Shown one piece after another: positions 53,010-63,612 of a DNA stretch of 64,000 bases. This DNA is from Phycicoccus duodecadis (lineage in GTDB: Bacteria; Actinomycetota; Actinomycetes; Actinomycetales; Dermatophilaceae): NCBI RefSeq assembly GCF_002846495.1, contig NZ_PJNE01000001.1, positions 620,001-684,000 of the forward strand, read 5' to 3'. The translations under genes and the position numbers were made by a program. A model generated the notes under the pieces. The model had not been told where the DNA came from. It worked only from the letters and a program-made list of their open reading frames with translations, and did not search any database. How positions within the stretch are numbered: position 1 is the stretch's first letter; every line of letters begins with the position of its first letter.

Positions 53010-53478
53010 CCGGGGCCTCGGGCGCGTCGTCCTCGCCGTCCTCGTCGTCCTCGTCGTCCTCGCGGTCCTTGCGGTACGGGTCGGCGTCACCGGCGTAGCG
53101 GGCGCCCTCGGCGGCGCGGGCCACCTCGGCGTCGCGCTCACGGGCCTCCTTGAGGAGGTCCTCGAGGTGGGCGGCGTTCTCGGGGATGGCGTCGGCGATC
53201 CACTCCAGGCTCGGGGTGAGCCGGATGCCCAGCTGCTTGCCGACGAACGAGCGCAGCTTGCCCTTGTTGGCCTCGAGCAGCTTGGCCGTGCGGGTGCGCT
53301 GCAGCTCGTCCCCGAAGACGGTGTAGAAGAGCGAGGCGTGCTGGAGGTCGCCGGTGACCCGGACGTCGGTGACCGTGACGAACCCCAGGTCGGGGTCCTT
53401 GACGATCGCCTCCAGGTTGGCGGCGGTCAGCGTCTTGATGCGGTCGGCGACCTTGCGGGCGCGTGCCTCGTCGGCCAC
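52993..53478 (-). CDS. rbfA: Ribosome-binding factor A
   Basis: A 161-residue RbfA with the KH-like core (IKTLTAANLEAIVKDPDLGF, VTVTDVRVTGDLQHASLFYT, SFVGKQLGIRLTPSLEW) and an Asp/Glu-rich C-terminal tail of about 30 residues. RbfA matures the 16S rRNA 5' end in 30S assembly. The GTG start has a strong GGAGGAG. It is 255 bases downstream of infB, with a series of hairpins between. Confidence 0.96.
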   Translation of the reverse strand: MADEARARKVADRIKTLTAANLEAIVKDPDLGFVTVTDVRVTGDLQHASLFYTVFGDELQRTRTAKLLEANKGKLRSFVGKQLGIRLTPSLEWIADAIPENAAHLEDLLKEARERDAEVARAAEGARYAGDADPYRKDREDDEDDEDGEDDAPEAPGAEQR

Positions 53479-53584
53479 GGCTCCTCCTCGGCTCGGGGTG
53501 TGTCAGGGCCTCGTCCACCCTAGTCGCCGACGCAGGTCCGTTCCGCCAGCCCCGCTGCGCCGAGCGGCCGGGCCCGGGCAACGG

Positions 53585-53620
53585 AACACGCCGTGCGCCC
53601 GGAGGGGCACACGGCGTGTT
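53585..53620 (-). terminator. Hairpin 4 downstream of infB
   Basis: AACACGCCGTG (53585-53595) pairs with 53610-53620, 14-nt loop. It is the last and most terminator-like of four stems in the infB-rbfA gap. Confidence 0.65.
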
Positions 53621-53660
53621 CGTCGACCGCGAGGGTCACCGCATCAGGCGCGCGGCTTCG

Positions 53661-53708
53661 CCCACGCAGAGCGTGGGACCCGCCGCATCTCGAGGGGACG
53701 AGATGCGG
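53661..53708 (-). repeat. Two hairpins in the infB-rbfA gap
   Basis: CCCACGC-N3-GCGTGGG (53661-53677) and CCGCATCTCG-N6-CGAGATGCGG (53683-53708), both perfect. The second reuses the CGCATCTC string found at the end of infB (minus strand GAGATGCGG). Confidence 0.7.
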
Positions 53709-53712
53709 TCGG

Positions 53713-53747
53713 AGCCGCGCGCCCTCGCTGCGCTCAGGCGCGCGGCT
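53713..53747 (-). terminator. Hairpin overlapping the infB stop codon
   Basis: AGCCGCGCGCC (53713-53723) pairs with 53737-53747; the right arm is the last coding part of infB and the stop (53734-53736) lies in the loop. The string TCAGGCGCGCGGCTTC at 53734 is repeated exactly at 53644, i.e. the infB 3' end has a downstream copy. Confidence 0.6.
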
Positions 53748-56613
53748 TCTCCCGCATCTCGTAGGTGGTGATCAGGTCCTCGAGCTGGAGGTCGTTGTAT
53801 GACCCGAGGTTGATACCGCACTCGAAGCCCTCGCGGACCTCGGTGACGTCGTCCTTGAACCGGCGCAGGCCGGCGATGTCGACGTTCTCGGCCACGACGA
53901 CCCCGTTGCGGGTGATCCGCGCCTTGGTGCCGCGCCTGATCTCGCCGCTGCGGACGATCGAACCGGCGATGTTGCCGAACTTGCTCGAGCGGAAGATCTC
54001 GCGGATCTGCGCCGAGCCGAGCTCGACCTCCTCGAACTCCGGCTTGAGCATGCCCTTGAGGGCCTGCTCGATCTCGTCGATCGCCTGGTAGATGACCGAG
54101 TAGTACCGGATCTCGACGCCCTCGCGCTCGGCGACCTCGGCGTTCTGGCCCTCGGCCCGGACGTTGAAGCCGATGATGATGGCGTCGGACGCCATCGCGA
54201 GGTTGATGTTGTTCAGCGTGATGGCGCCGACCCCGCGGTCGATGATCCGCAGGTCGACCTCGTCGCCGACGTCGATCTGGAGCAGGGCGTCCTCGAGCGC
54301 CTCGACCGAACCCGACACGTCACCCTTGAGGATGAGGTTGAGGGTGTCGACCTTACCCGCCGCGAGGGCCTCGTTGAGGTCCTCGAGCGAGATGCGCTTG
54401 CGGGCCTTGGCCAGGCTCGCCTGACGGTCGGCCGCCTCGCGCTTCTCGGCGATCTGCCGCGCGGTGCGGTCGTCGGGGGCGACGACGAAGGTGTCGCCGG
54501 CCCGCGGGACCGAGGAGAGACCCAGCACCTGCACCGGACGCGAGGGGTAGGCCTCGGCGACCTGGTTGCCGTGCTCGTCGAGCATGGCCCGCACGCGGCC
54601 GTGCGCCGACCCGGCGACGATGGCGTCACCGACGCGCAGGGTGCCGGACTGGATGAGCACGGTCGCGGTGGCGCCACGGCCCTTGTCGAGGTTGGCCTCG
54701 ATCGCGATGCCGCGGGCGTCCCGGTCCGAGTTGGCGCGCAGGTCGAGCGCCGCGTCGGCGGTGAGCAGCACGGCCTCGAGCAGCGCGTCGATGTTCTCGC
54801 CCTGCTTGGCCGAGACGTCGACGAACATCGTCTCGCCGCCGTACTCCTCGGCGACGAGGTTGTACTCGGTCAGCTGCTGGCGGATCTTGCTCGGGTTGGC
54901 ACCCTCGACGTCGATCTTGTTGACCGCGACCACGATCGGCACGTCGGCCGCCTGGGCGTGGTTCAGCGCCTCGATCGTCTGGGGCATCACGCCGTCGTCG
55001 GCCGCCACCACGAGGATCGCGATGTCGGTGACCTTGGCACCACGGGCACGCATGGCGGTGAACGCCTCGTGACCGGGGGTGTCGATGAAGGTGATGGCCC
55101 GCTCGACGCCCTCGTGCTCCTTGTGGATCTGGTAGGCACCGATGTGCTGGGTGATGCCACCGGCCTCGCCCGCGGCGACCTCCTCGTTGCGGATGGCGTC
55201 GAGGAGGCGGGTCTTGCCGTGGTCGACGTGACCCATGACCGTGACGACCGGGGGACGGGCCTCGAGGTCGTCGTCGTCCTCGCCCTCGATGCCGGTCTCG
55301 AGGTCGATGTTGAAGGAGTCGAAGAGCTCGCGCTCCTCCTCCTCGGGCGAGACCATCCGGATGTCGTAGCCGAGCTCGGTGCCGAGGACCTTGAAGGTGT
55401 CCTCGTCGAGGCTCTGGGTGGCCGTGGCCATCTCACCGAGGTGGAACAGCACCGTCACCAGCGACGCCGGGTTGGCGTTGATCTTGTCGGCGAAGTCGCT
55501 GATGCTCGCGCCCTGGCGGATCTGCACGATGGTCTTGCCGTCGCCGCGGGGGACGCTGACGCCGCCGATCGACGGCGCCTGCATCTGCTCGAACTCGGCG
55601 CGCTTGGCGCGCTTGGACTTGCGGGCACGGCCGGGACGGCCGCCACCGCGCCCGAAGGCACCCTGGGTGCTGCCACGACCGCCACGACCGGCGGGGCCGC
55701 CGGGGCGACCGGCGAAACCGCCGCCACCACCGGCCGGGCCGCGACCGGCGCCGGGAGCGCCGGGACGGCCGCCACCACGGGCGGGACGGTCACCGGGGCG
55801 GCCGACCGCACTGCGGTCGGGCATCATCCCCGGGCTGGGACGGGCACCACCGGGCGCGGGACGCGGGCCGGCGGGGCCGGCGGCACCACCCGGACGCGGG
55901 CCGCCGGGGCGGCTCTGCGGGCGGGGCATGCCCTGGCTGGGCGCGAACGGGTTGTTGCCCGGACGCGGGGCGGCCTCGCGGGGCCGACCCATCCCCTGGC
56001 TGGGGGCGTACGGGTTGTTCCCCGGGCGCGGGGAGCCACCACGGGCACCTCCACCGGCGCGGTTCCCGCCTTCGCGGGCGGCCGGGCGAGCCGGCTGCGC
56101 GGGGGCGGGAGCGGCCGGCTTGGCCGGGCCGGGGGTGGGAGCCGCAGGGCTGCTCACCGCCGGAGCGGGAGCGGCCGGGGCCGACGCGGCCGGCGCGGAC
56201 GCCGCCGGAGCCGCCGGAGCGGACGCCGCCGGAGCGGACGCCGCGGGGGCGGCCGGAGCCGGGGTCGACGCCGCGGCCGGGGCCGCGGGTGCGGCGGGGG
56301 CGGCAACGGGTGCCGGCTGCGGGGTCGACGCGGCCGGAGCCGGGGTCGACGCAGCGGGGGCGGGGGCGGACGGAGCCGCGGGTGACGGGGCCGACGGCGT
56401 GGCGGCCGTCGGAGCGGCCTTCCTGGCCGGCGCCTTCTTGGCGGTGTCGGCCCTCTCGACCGGGAACTTCTCGTTGTAACGCCGCACGACCGGTGCTTCG
56501 ATCGTCGAGCTGGCGCTCTTGACGTACTCGCCCATCGCGTTCAGACGCTCGAGGACGACCTTGCTGGTCTCCCCGCGATCCTTCGCGAGTGCGCTCACAC
56601 GGACTTTAGACAC
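53734..56613 (-). CDS. infB: Translation initiation factor IF-2
   Basis: A 959-residue IF-2. The N-terminal IF2N motif ([21 protein letters not shown]) is followed by a ~300-residue Ala/Pro then Gly/Arg/Pro-rich linker with the near-repeat [13 protein letters not shown] / [13 protein letters not shown]. The G domain has [16 protein letters not shown] and NKID, followed by domains II-IV. It brings fMet-tRNA to the 30S subunit. The start is GTG with AGGAGAG. The linker is low-complexity and is expected to vary between strains. Confidence 0.98.
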   Translation of the reverse strand: MSKVRVSALAKDRGETSKVVLERLNAMGEYVKSASSTIEAPVVRRYNEKFPVERADTAKKAPARKAAPTAATPSAPSPAAPSAPAPAASTPAPAASTPQPAPVAAPAAPAAPAAASTPAPAAPAASAPAASAPAAPAASAPAASAPAAPAPAVSSPAAPTPGPAKPAAPAPAQPARPAAREGGNRAGGGARGGSPRPGNNPYAPSQGMGRPREAAPRPGNNPFAPSQGMPRPQSRPGGPRPGGAAGPAGPRPAPGGARPSPGMMPDRSAVGRPGDRPARGGGRPGAPGAGRGPAGGGGGFAGRPGGPAGRGGRGSTQGAFGRGGGRPGRARKSKRAKRAEFEQMQAPSIGGVSVPRGDGKTIVQIRQGASISDFADKINANPASLVTVLFHLGEMATATQSLDEDTFKVLGTELGYDIRMVSPEEEERELFDSFNIDLETGIEGEDDDDLEARPPVVTVMGHVDHGKTRLLDAIRNEEVAAGEAGGITQHIGAYQIHKEHEGVERAITFIDTPGHEAFTAMRARGAKVTDIAILVVAADDGVMPQTIEALNHAQAADVPIVVAVNKIDVEGANPSKIRQQLTEYNLVAEEYGGETMFVDVSAKQGENIDALLEAVLLTADAALDLRANSDRDARGIAIEANLDKGRGATATVLIQSGTLRVGDAIVAGSAHGRVRAMLDEHGNQVAEAYPSRPVQVLGLSSVPRAGDTFVVAPDDRTARQIAEKREAADRQASLAKARKRISLEDLNEALAAGKVDTLNLILKGDVSGSVEALEDALLQIDVGDEVDLRIIDRGVGAITLNNINLAMASDAIIIGFNVRAEGQNAEVAEREGVEIRYYSVIYQAIDEIEQALKGMLKPEFEEVELGSAQIREIFRSSKFGNIAGSIVRSGEIRRGTKARITRNGVVVAENVDIAGLRRFKDDVTEVREGFECGINLGSYNDLQLEDLITTYEMREKPRA

Positions 56614-56670
56614 ATCTCTCCTGTCCAGGTCCGTGCCGGGGCGGCGCGGACCGTCGTTACAGCTGGGGGG

Positions 56671-56704
56671 TGCTCATCGCTGAGTACTCATCGGGTGCTC
56701 ATCG
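56671..56704. repeat. Three short TRCTCATCG repeats between ylxR and infB
   Basis: TGCTCATCG at 56671, TACTCATCG at 56685 and TGCTCATCG at 56696, in the 94-bp gap before infB. The meaning is unclear. Confidence 0.45.
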
Positions 56705-56707
56705 CGT

Positions 56708-57043
56708 TCAAACCCGCTTCCGGTCTCTGAGCTCGACTGACGGTTGCTCCTGCACGAGGGCCGCGACCCGTTCGGCCACCGAGGTGGTGTCCGGGCCCGT
56801 GCTGCTACGCAGCGCGCGCCCGAACGCCTTGCGGCGGACGGCGAGGTCGAGGCACGAGGCGCTCGGATGGATCCACGCGCCACGCCCCGAGCGGCGACAC
56901 TCGGGGTCGGGGACGGCCACGGGGCCGCGCTCCCCCACCTCGAGAACCACTCGCAGGAGGGCCGACCGGCTATCCGCTCGACGGCACCCGACACACGTGC
57001 GAACGGGCCCCGCCGGCCGGGGTCCAGTCCGGTCGGTCGCCAC
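56708..57043 (-). CDS. YlxR family RNA-binding protein (RnpM)
   Basis: A 111-residue YlxR protein: VRTCVGCRRADSRSALLRVV and GRGAWIHPSASCLDLAVRRKAFGRAL are the family core. YlxR (RnpM) binds RNase P RNA or other RNAs and modulates processing. The GTG start is 11 bases after the nusA stop. The protein keeps both cysteines of CVGC. It lies between nusA and infB, the universal position. Confidence 0.92.
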   Translation of the reverse strand: MATDRTGPRPAGPVRTCVGCRRADSRSALLRVVLEVGERGPVAVPDPECRRSGRGAWIHPSASCLDLAVRRKAFGRALRSSTGPDTTSVAERVAALVQEQPSVELRDRKRV

Positions 57044-57054
57044 CAGTCTACCGC

Positions 57055-58119
57055 CTACTCGCGCTCGGGCGTGTTTCCGGCCCCACCGGGGGCCTCGGCG
57101 GCCGGCGCGGTGTCGGAGCGGATGTCGATGCGCCAGCCGGTGAGCTTGGCCGCCAGCCGGGCGTTCTGCCCCTCGCGGCCGATGGCCAGCGACAGCTGGT
57201 AGTCGGGCACGACCACCCGGGCCGAGCGCGCGGCGGCGTCGACGATGGTGACCGAGGTGACCCGCGCCGGCGAGAGCGCCTGCGCGATGAAGGTCGCGGG
57301 GTCGCTGGAGTAGTCGACGATGTCGATCTTCTCGCCCTGGAGCTCGGCCATGACCGCGCGCACCCGCTGGCCCATCGGCCCGATGCACGAGCCCTTGGCG
57401 TTCAGCCCGGGGACCGAGGAGTGCACGGCCAGCTTGGTGCGGTGGCCGGCCTCCCGGGCCAGCGCCGCGATCTCGACGCTGCCGTCGGCGATCTCGGGGA
57501 CCTCCAGGGCGAAGAGCTTGCGCACCAGGTTGGGGTGGGTACGCGACAGGCTGATCTGCGCGCCGCGGGGCCCGCGCTTGACCGAGACCACGAAGGTGCG
57601 CAGCCGGGCGCCGTGGGGGTAGGTCTCACCGGGCACCTGCTCGGCGGCGGGCAGGATGCCCTCGACCGTCCCGAAGTCGACCAGCACGTGCCGCGGGTCG
57701 GAGCTCTGCTGCACGACCCCCGCCACGATGTCGCCCTCGCGGCCCTTGAAGTCGCCGAGGATCGCCTCGTCCTCGATGTCGCGCATGCGCTGCACGATGA
57801 CCTGGCGCGCGGTGGCGGCGGCCACCCGGCCGAAGTCGGTGGGGGTGTCGTCGAACTCGGGGCCGAGCTCACGGCGCGGTCGCGCCGGCTCGCCCTCGTC
57901 GTCGACCTCACCCTCGGGGGCGGGGACCTCGTGCTCCTCGCGGGCCCAGATGACGACGTGACCGCTCTTGCGGTCGAGCTCGGCGCGCGCGGCGCGGTAG
58001 TGCCCGTCGGTGCGCTGGTAGGCCAGCAGCAGCGCCTGCTCGATGGCGGGCACGATGATGTCCAGGGAGATGCCGCGCTCGCGCTCCAGGGCACGCAGAG
58101 CGGCCAGGTCGATGTCCAC
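57055..58119 (-). CDS. nusA: Transcription termination/antitermination factor NusA
   Basis: A 354-residue NusA: N-terminal RNA-polymerase-binding domain, S1 domain with [11 protein letters not shown] and [11 protein letters not shown], and two KH domains ([60 protein letters not shown]). It lacks the C-terminal acidic repeats of E. coli NusA, as usual in actinobacteria. It modulates pausing and termination. GTG start with AAGGAGAG, one base after the rimP stop. Confidence 0.97.
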   Translation of the reverse strand: MDIDLAALRALERERGISLDIIVPAIEQALLLAYQRTDGHYRAARAELDRKSGHVVIWAREEHEVPAPEGEVDDEGEPARPRRELGPEFDDTPTDFGRVAAATARQVIVQRMRDIEDEAILGDFKGREGDIVAGVVQQSSDPRHVLVDFGTVEGILPAAEQVPGETYPHGARLRTFVVSVKRGPRGAQISLSRTHPNLVRKLFALEVPEIADGSVEIAALAREAGHRTKLAVHSSVPGLNAKGSCIGPMGQRVRAVMAELQGEKIDIVDYSSDPATFIAQALSPARVTSVTIVDAAARSARVVVPDYQLSLAIGREGQNARLAAKLTGWRIDIRSDTAPAAEAPGGAGNTPERE

Positions 58120-58120
58120 G

Positions 58121-58639
58121 TCAGCTCTCCTTCGGGTCGTCGGGGCGGGAGAACTCGACCTGCACGACGGCGCGGTCGACCCCGCCCAGGGGGATGGTCT
58201 CGGTACGGCCCGGGGTCTTCTTCACGGCGGGGACGTCGACGGTCAGGGCGTCGGGGCCGGCCGCCACGAGGCGCCCGGTGACCTCGCCGCCGCTGTGGTG
58301 CACGGTGACGAGACGGCCGACGTTGCGCTGGAAGTGGCGCGGGAGGGTGAGCGGGCGGCCGACCCCGGGCGAGGAGACCTCGAGGGTGTAGGGCTGCTCG
58401 CCGAGGACGTCGGAGTCCTCGAGGGCGTCGCCCACGAGGCGGGTGGCGTCGGCCACCTCGTCGAGGGTGAGCGGCTCGGTGGGCTCGGTGACCACGTCGT
58501 GCACGTCGAGGTGACGGTCGAGGAGGACCCGGACGACGCGCCGCTTGCCGGCGGGGGTCACGGCGACGTCCTCGAGGACGAGCCCGGAGCCGGCGAGCGC
58601 CGACTCGAGCACGGGACGGACCTGCTCGGCGGTTGCCAT
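58121..58639 (-). CDS. rimP: Ribosome maturation factor RimP
   Basis: A 172-residue Rim[21 protein letters not shown], the central [21 protein letters not shown] and the C-terminal SH3-like domain. RimP assists 30S assembly. It is the first gene of the nusA-infB operon; GGAGG precedes the ATG. TAGAGT on the minus strand (58696-58701) is a likely -10 for the operon, giving a leader of about 50 bases. Confidence 0.95.
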   Translation of the reverse strand: MATAEQVRPVLESALAGSGLVLEDVAVTPAGKRRVVRVLLDRHLDVHDVVTEPTEPLTLDEVADATRLVGDALEDSDVLGEQPYTLEVSSPGVGRPLTLPRHFQRNVGRLVTVHHSGGEVTGRLVAAGPDALTVDVPAVKKTPGRTETIPLGGVDRAVVQVEFSRPDDPKES

Positions 58640-58695
58640 GACGACGGTTCCTCCCTGTGCAGTTCTCGGTCCCCGGCGGCGGGCCGGGGTCCACC

Positions 58696-58701
58696 ACTCT
58701 A
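58696..58701 (-). promoter_or_regulatory. Probable -10 (TAGAGT) of the rimP-nusA-infB operon
   Basis: TAGAGT on the minus strand, 56 bases before the rimP ATG. No good -35 at 17 bases, so support is moderate. Confidence 0.4.
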
Positions 58702-58744
58702 GGCCACCGCGAACGGGCCGGCGCACCGTGGGAGGATGCCCCCC

Positions 58745-59689
58745 ATGCGCCCGGACGACCGCCCGCAGCCCGGGCGCCGAGCCCTCCTCGGGGCGGTCCT
58801 GGGCCTCGGCGCCGCCGGCCTGGCCGGATGCGGCATCCGGCTCGAGGACGACGCCCCGCGCGTGCCCCTGCTACCGGCCCGCACCCCCGTACCGGCCGAG
58901 GACATGCTGCTGGCCCTCACCGCCGACTCGCTCCGGCTGGCCACGCTCGCGGGCGCCGTCGCCGCGCCGCTCGGGCCCGAGCTGGCGACCCTCCACCGCC
59001 GCCAGCACACCGTCCTGCGCACCACGCTCCTGCGCGGCGGGGTGCCGGCGGCCTCGCTCGACGCCTCGTCCGCGACCGCCTCCCCCACGGCCACCCCGGC
59101 CCCGGCAGCCGGCGTGCCGCAGGCCGCGGCGGTGCTGGCCCGCGCCGAGGCGGCCGCGGCAGCCGGCGCCCGGCGCTTCGCCGGCGTCGACGAGGCGCTG
59201 CTGGCGCCGGTGGCCGCCCTGCACGCCCAGCGCTTCGCGGCGGCGACGCTGCTCTCCGGCCGGGCTCCCGCCGTGCCCACCGACGCGCTCGACGGGGACG
59301 CCGCGGCGGCCCTGGCGGTCGCCACCAGCGCGGCGACCTACCTGGTCGAGGTGGCGGCCGCCCGCTCGTCGGGGGCGGTCCGCGAGCGGGCCGTCGCCAC
59401 CCTCAGCGCCCTGCGCCGGCTGCACGCCGACCAGGTGGCCGGGGGGGCCGCCGCGCGCGACGTCCTGGGCGTGCCGCTGCCCTTCCCCGTGCGCACCCCC
59501 GCCGACGCGTCGCGGCTCGCGACGACCGCCGTCACCGACCTGCGCACCACCACGGGCGCGGCGCTGGGGGGCCTCACCGGCACGCACGGTGCCGCCGGGC
59601 TGGCCGCGGCCACCCGCTGGCTGGGCGCGGTCGAGGTCGAGACGCACCGGTGGGGCGTGCCGCTGGCGCCCTTCCCGGGCCTGACGTGA
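58745..59689 (+). CDS. Exported lipoprotein, DUF4439 ferritin-like candidate
   Basis: A 314-residue protein with a twin-arginine start ([22 protein letters not shown]) whose LAGC is a lipobox, so it is probably exported and lipid-anchored. The mature part is Ala-rich and helical in two halves; the C-terminal half (from about residue 150) resembles ferritin-like DUF4439 proteins that lie divergent from rimP in actinobacteria. GGGAGG fits the ATG at 58745, not the in-frame ATG at 58736. It overlaps the following kinase gene by four bases. Function unknown. Confidence 0.75.
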   Translation: MRPDDRPQPGRRALLGAVLGLGAAGLAGCGIRLEDDAPRVPLLPARTPVPAEDMLLALTADSLRLATLAGAVAAPLGPELATLHRRQHTVLRTTLLRGGVPAASLDASSATASPTATPAPAAGVPQAAAVLARAEAAAAAGARRFAGVDEALLAPVAALHAQRFAAATLLSGRAPAVPTDALDGDAAAALAVATSAATYLVEVAAARSSGAVRERAVATLSALRRLHADQVAGGAAARDVLGVPLPFPVRTPADASRLATTAVTDLRTTTGAALGGLTGTHGAAGLAAATRWLGAVEVETHRWGVPLAPFPGLT

Positions 59690-60579
59690 GCGTGGAGCCG
59701 CCGCCCGACTGGGTCGCCCGCGTCTCCCGCTACCCCGGCGACACCGGCCCGACCGGGGCGGACTGGGTGCGCACCGTCCCGCGCCTGGTCGACGAGGCCC
59801 TCCAGCGCTGGGGCCTGCTGGTCGACGGTCCACCGCGCACCGGGCGGACCGCCCTCGTGGTGCCGGTCCGCCGGGCGGGGCAGCGCTTCGCCCTCAAGGT
59901 GGTGTGGCCGCATCCCGACGCCGCCCACGAGGCCCTGGCCCTGCGCACCTGGGACGGCCGCGCCGCCGTACGGCTGGTCGCGGCGCTGCCGTCCGACGGG
60001 CTGCTCCTGCTCGAACGGCTCGAGGTCGAGGACCTGACCGAGGTGTGGGCCGACGAGGCGTGCGAGGCGGTGGGGGGCCTGCTCGCGGGGCTGCACGTGC
60101 CCGCTCCCCCGCCGGTGCCGCGCATCGGGCCGTACCTGGCACCGCACCTGGAGCGCATGCAGCAGCGCGCGGGCGTCCCGCGTCGCGTCACCACCCGCAC
60201 CCTCGGCCTGGCCCGTGAGCTGCTGTCCGGCGACGGGCCCGAGCTGCTGCTGCACACCGACCTGCACTACGAGAACGTGCTGCGCGCCCCCGACGGCGGC
60301 TGGCGCGCCATCGACCCCCAGCCGCTGGCCGGGCCACCCGCCTTCGAGCTGCTGCCCCTGGTGACGCACCGGGTCGAGGAGCTGGGCACCGGCGCGTCGC
60401 TCCGGTGGTCGGTGCGCCACCGGATCGCGCTGGCGGCCGAGGCCGCCGGCATCGACCTCGACGAGGCGATGGCGTGGTCGCTGCTGCGGGCCGGCGTCGA
60501 GGTCGGCTGGGCGGTGGGTCTCGACGAGCCCGAGCGGCTGACGACGGCCGTGGCGCTGACCAAGGCGCTCGACGGGTGA
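59686..60579 (+). CDS. Aminoglycoside phosphotransferase, APH(6)/streptomycin 6-kinase-like
   Basis: A 297-residue kinase of the APH(6)/hydroxyurea-resistance family: lysine in QRFALKVVWPHPDAAHEA, LLLLERLEVEDL hinge, catalytic HTDLHYENVLRA and metal-binding AIDPQPLAGPPAFELLPLV. Relatives inactivate streptomycin by 6-phosphorylation; others are uncharacterised housekeeping kinases. The GTG overlaps the lipoprotein stop (GTGA), and a 14-bp hairpin follows. No mobile element is near and base composition is ordinary, so it looks native. Resistance is possible but unproven. Confidence 0.86.
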   Translation: MSVEPPPDWVARVSRYPGDTGPTGADWVRTVPRLVDEALQRWGLLVDGPPRTGRTALVVPVRRAGQRFALKVVWPHPDAAHEALALRTWDGRAAVRLVAALPSDGLLLLERLEVEDLTEVWADEACEAVGGLLAGLHVPAPPPVPRIGPYLAPHLERMQQRAGVPRRVTTRTLGLARELLSGDGPELLLHTDLHYENVLRAPDGGWRAIDPQPLAGPPAFELLPLVTHRVEELGTGASLRWSVRHRIALAAEAAGIDLDEAMAWSLLRAGVEVGWAVGLDEPERLTTAVALTKALDG

Positions 60580-60619
60580 CCCGGGTCGCGCCGGCCCCCT
60601 CGGGTCGGCGCGACCCGGG
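60580..60619. terminator. 14-bp bidirectional hairpin
   Basis: CCCGGGTCGCGCCG (60580-60593) pairs with 60606-60619 across a 12-nt loop, exactly filling the gap between the convergent kinase and 2Fe-2S genes. Confidence 0.8.
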
Positions 60620-60622
60620 CGT

Positions 60623-61099
60623 TCACATCCCCTTCGCCCCCTCCACGACGGCCTCGCGGATGCGGTGGTACGTGCCGCAGCGGCAGATGTTGCGGATGCC
60701 GTCGAGGTCGGCGGTGGTGATGGCGCGCCCCTCGGCGCGGACCTTGTTGACCAGGGCGACCGCCGCCATGATCTGGCCCGGCTGGCAGTAGCCGCACTGC
60801 GCGACGTCGCGCTCGATCCACGCCTCCTGCATCGGGTGCAGGTCGGCGTCCACGGTGTCCGCGAGCCCCTCGATGGTCGTGACCTCGTCGTCCGGCCCGA
60901 TGTCGGCCACCCGGACCGAGCAGGGGTTGAAGGCCTTGCCGTTGATGTGCGAGGTGCAGGCCTTGCAGACGTTGATGCCGCAGCCGTACTTGGGCCCGGT
61001 GATGCCCAGGACGTCACGCAGGACCCAGAGCAGACGGACGTCGTCGGCGACGTCGACGGTGACGCTCTCGCCGTTCACGGTGAAGGTGTGCTGTGCCAT
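60623..61099 (-). CDS. (2Fe-2S) small subunit of a molybdenum hydroxylase (IorA/CoxS-like)
   Basis: A 158-residue protein with both clusters of xanthine-oxidase-type small subunits: plant-type ferredoxin CGINVCKAC with a later cysteine (FNPC), and the four-cysteine C-terminal set CGYCQPGQ plus CRCGTY. It passes electrons from the molybdenum subunit encoded just upstream (11-base gap). It has no signal peptide, while the large subunit has a Tat signal, so it would be exported by hitch-hiking. No FAD-binding medium subunit is present, which fits the isoquinoline 1-oxidoreductase type. Confidence 0.93.
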   Translation of the reverse strand: MAQHTFTVNGESVTVDVADDVRLLWVLRDVLGITGPKYGCGINVCKACTSHINGKAFNPCSVRVADIGPDDEVTTIEGLADTVDADLHPMQEAWIERDVAQCGYCQPGQIMAAVALVNKVRAEGRAITTADLDGIRNICRCGTYHRIREAVVEGAKGM

Positions 61100-61110
61100 G
61101 GCGGGTCTCC

Positions 61111-63465
61111 TCAGAACGTGGACGAGAGGCCGTCGACCGGGGACTCCGGGACGGGCGGGACGAAGGTCTTCGGGGTGAACGAGATGGTCCCGTGGTTGAC
61201 CGGGAACCGGGTGGGGACCTTGCCGGTGGCGCGGGCGTAGGCGCAGGCCACCGCGGCCACGGAGGCCGCCACCCCCGCCTCGCCGGCGCCACCGGGCAGC
61301 TCCTCGTCGGAGGGCATGACGATGCAGGAGAACTCGAGAGGCACGTTCCACTGCCGCGTGTAGAAGTAGTTGTCCCAGCTGGCCTCGAGGAAGTGCCCGT
61401 CCTGCAGGTGGTTGCTGCTGGTCAGCGCCAGGGCGATGCCGTCGCTGACCCCACCCATCATCTGCGCCTCGAGCCCGCGCGGGTTGACCACCAGGCCGAC
61501 GTCGACCGCGATGACGGCCTTGGTGACGCGCGGCCCGGTGACGGCGTTGCGCACGGTGCGGTTGACGGTGGCCGGCCGCGTGTCGAGCTCGACCAGGACC
61601 GCCGTGGCGCCCTTGTACTCGGTGTGCACCGCGATGCCCTGGGTCACCCCCGCGGGCAGGGAGCGGCCCCATCCACCGGCCTTCGCGACCGCCGCCAGGC
61701 AGCGCTTGGCCTTGGCGTTCTTCAGGAAGCCCATCCGGAAGGTGTAGGGGTCCTGGCCGAGGCGCTTGGCGATCTGGTCGACGGCCAGCTCGTTGGCGCA
61801 CGCGACGTCCGGGCTGTAGATGTTTCGCATGCTGCCGGTGTTAAACCGGGTGTCGACCTCGTTCAGCAGCTGGGTCACGACGCCGAAGTCGTAGGGCAGC
61901 TCCTGGGTCAGGGTGAAGATCGACTGCGAGAGTCCCATCCCGCCGAGGTTGGCGGGCAGCTCGGCGGCCATGGCGGTGAGGCGCTCGCCCAGCCCGTGCC
62001 CGAAGTCGGTGACGACGCTCGTGTGGCGCTGCTCGAAGGTGAGCACCTGGCCGGCCAGCATCGTGGCCCGCACCCGCGAGGTCGCCATCGGGTGCACGCG
62101 CCCCTGGCGGGGCTCGTCGGCCCGGTGCCAGAGCAGCTTCACCGGCTTGCCCATCGCCTTCGAGATGACCGCGGCCTCCGTGGCGGCGTCGCCGAACAGC
62201 TTGTGCCCGAACGACCCTCCGCCGGTGACGACGTTGACCGTGACGGCACCCTGCGGCAGCCCCACGGCTTCGGCGATGTCGCGCTGGGCCACGATGGGCG
62301 CCTTGAGCCCGGCCCACACGGTGGCACGGTCGGAGCGCACGTCGGCGATGGCGCAGTTGGGCTCGAGGGCGGCGCTGCTGCGGAACATGAACTCGACCCG
62401 CAGGTCGAGGGTGGTCGCGAGCAGCGGCACCGAGGGCACCGCCATCGGCAGCTCGGCCGCCTTGAGCTCGGCCAGGATCGACGCGTCGCTCTCGCCGGTG
62501 ACCGACCCGGGGTTCCACTGCACGTCGAGGGCCCGGACGGCGTCGATGCACTGCCCGAAGGTGGCGGCGCGCACCGCCACCCCGGTGGGCACGAGCACGA
62601 CGTCGGTGACCCCGGGCATGGCGCGCACCGCGGCCAGGTTGTTCACGAAGCGCGGCGAGCCGTTGAGCTCGGGCGGACGGCAGACCATCGTCGGCAGCGC
62701 GTCGGGCACCTGGAGGTCGAGGGTGAACTGCTTGCGGCCGGTGACGGCGGCGAGCGCGTCGTCACGCCCCCGGGGGGTGCCGATGACCGAGAACTCGGAG
62801 CGCGGGGTGAGCGCGACCTCGACCGCGACCGTCTCGGTGCTGGCGGCCAGGGTGGCCAGGGCGCCGTAGGTCACACTGCTGCCGGTCGGCCCGGTGACGA
62901 CACCGTCCTTGGCGACCAGGGACGACACCTGCGCGCCGAGCTCGATGGCGGCGGCCTGCAGCAGGCGCCCCTTGGCGGTGGCGGCCGCGACCCGGATGGG
63001 TGTGAACATCGACTGCATCGTGTTCGAGCCGCCGGTCAGCTGGTTGAACACCAGCTCGGGGCGCGCCTTCGCGAGCGTGACCCGCACCTTCTCGACGGGG
63101 AGGGTGAGCTCCTCGGCGATGAGCATGGCGGCGGCGGTGGTGATGCCCTGGCCCACCTCGGCCCGCGGGATAGCGAAGTGCGCCACGCCCTGCTCGTCGA
63201 GGGTGATGCTGATCAGCTGCGAGGTCGGCAGGGCCGAGTGCGTCTGCAGGTCGCCGAGGTCGTAGAGCTCGGGGACCTGGGGCGGGCTCGGCACGGCGGC
63301 GTTCGCGGGGGCGGCGCCGACGGTGAGGTCAGCGGCCACGGCGAGGGTGCTGCCCGCCAGGACCCACCCGATGAGGCCACGTCGCGAGACGCCGCGTCCG
63401 TCGGGTCCGGCGGGCCCGGGAGGCAGGTGGCTCGACGCGCGGGCGCGGTCGGGAACGGTCGTCAT
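61111..63465 (-). CDS. Tat-exported molybdopterin-binding large subunit, isoquinoline 1-oxidoreductase beta-like
   Basis: A 784-residue protein with a twin-arginine signal ([19 protein letters not shown], residues ~28-46, cleavage near ANA). Molybdopterin-cytosine-dinucleotide contacts are visible as [35 protein letters not shown] and [10 protein letters not shown]; the catalytic glutamate is probably in [12 protein letters not shown]. It hydroxylates N-heterocycles or aldehydes on the outer side of the membrane. The medium FAD subunit is absent; electrons probably go from the 2Fe-2S subunit to an unknown acceptor. No cofactor-insertion chaperone gene (XdhC-like) is in the window. Confidence 0.9.
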   Translation of the reverse strand: MTTVPDRARASSHLPPGPAGPDGRGVSRRGLIGWVLAGSTLAVAADLTVGAAPANAAVPSPPQVPELYDLGDLQTHSALPTSQLISITLDEQGVAHFAIPRAEVGQGITTAAAMLIAEELTLPVEKVRVTLAKARPELVFNQLTGGSNTMQSMFTPIRVAAATAKGRLLQAAAIELGAQVSSLVAKDGVVTGPTGSSVTYGALATLAASTETVAVEVALTPRSEFSVIGTPRGRDDALAAVTGRKQFTLDLQVPDALPTMVCRPPELNGSPRFVNNLAAVRAMPGVTDVVLVPTGVAVRAATFGQCIDAVRALDVQWNPGSVTGESDASILAELKAAELPMAVPSVPLLATTLDLRVEFMFRSSAALEPNCAIADVRSDRATVWAGLKAPIVAQRDIAEAVGLPQGAVTVNVVTGGGSFGHKLFGDAATEAAVISKAMGKPVKLLWHRADEPRQGRVHPMATSRVRATMLAGQVLTFEQRHTSVVTDFGHGLGERLTAMAAELPANLGGMGLSQSIFTLTQELPYDFGVVTQLLNEVDTRFNTGSMRNIYSPDVACANELAVDQIAKRLGQDPYTFRMGFLKNAKAKRCLAAVAKAGGWGRSLPAGVTQGIAVHTEYKGATAVLVELDTRPATVNRTVRNAVTGPRVTKAVIAVDVGLVVNPRGLEAQMMGGVSDGIALALTSSNHLQDGHFLEASWDNYFYTRQWNVPLEFSCIVMPSDEELPGGAGEAGVAASVAAVACAYARATGKVPTRFPVNHGTISFTPKTFVPPVPESPVDGLSSTF

Positions 63466-63612
63466 CGACGTGTCCTTCCTGCACCTCGTCGACCGGGCAC
63501 GTCGTCGTGTCCGCAGGGGAATCGACCAGGAGCGGGTACAGCACGTTCGGAGCCCTCCCCCGCACCGGATGGGCCGGCCCGCCCACCGTGGCCGGTCGAC
63601 CGAGCCGGCCCG

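Noticed and set aside
59686..60579. Acquired antibiotic-resistance cassette
   Set aside because: No insertion sequence, integron end or composition shift, and the gene is translationally coupled to a native-looking lipoprotein gene.
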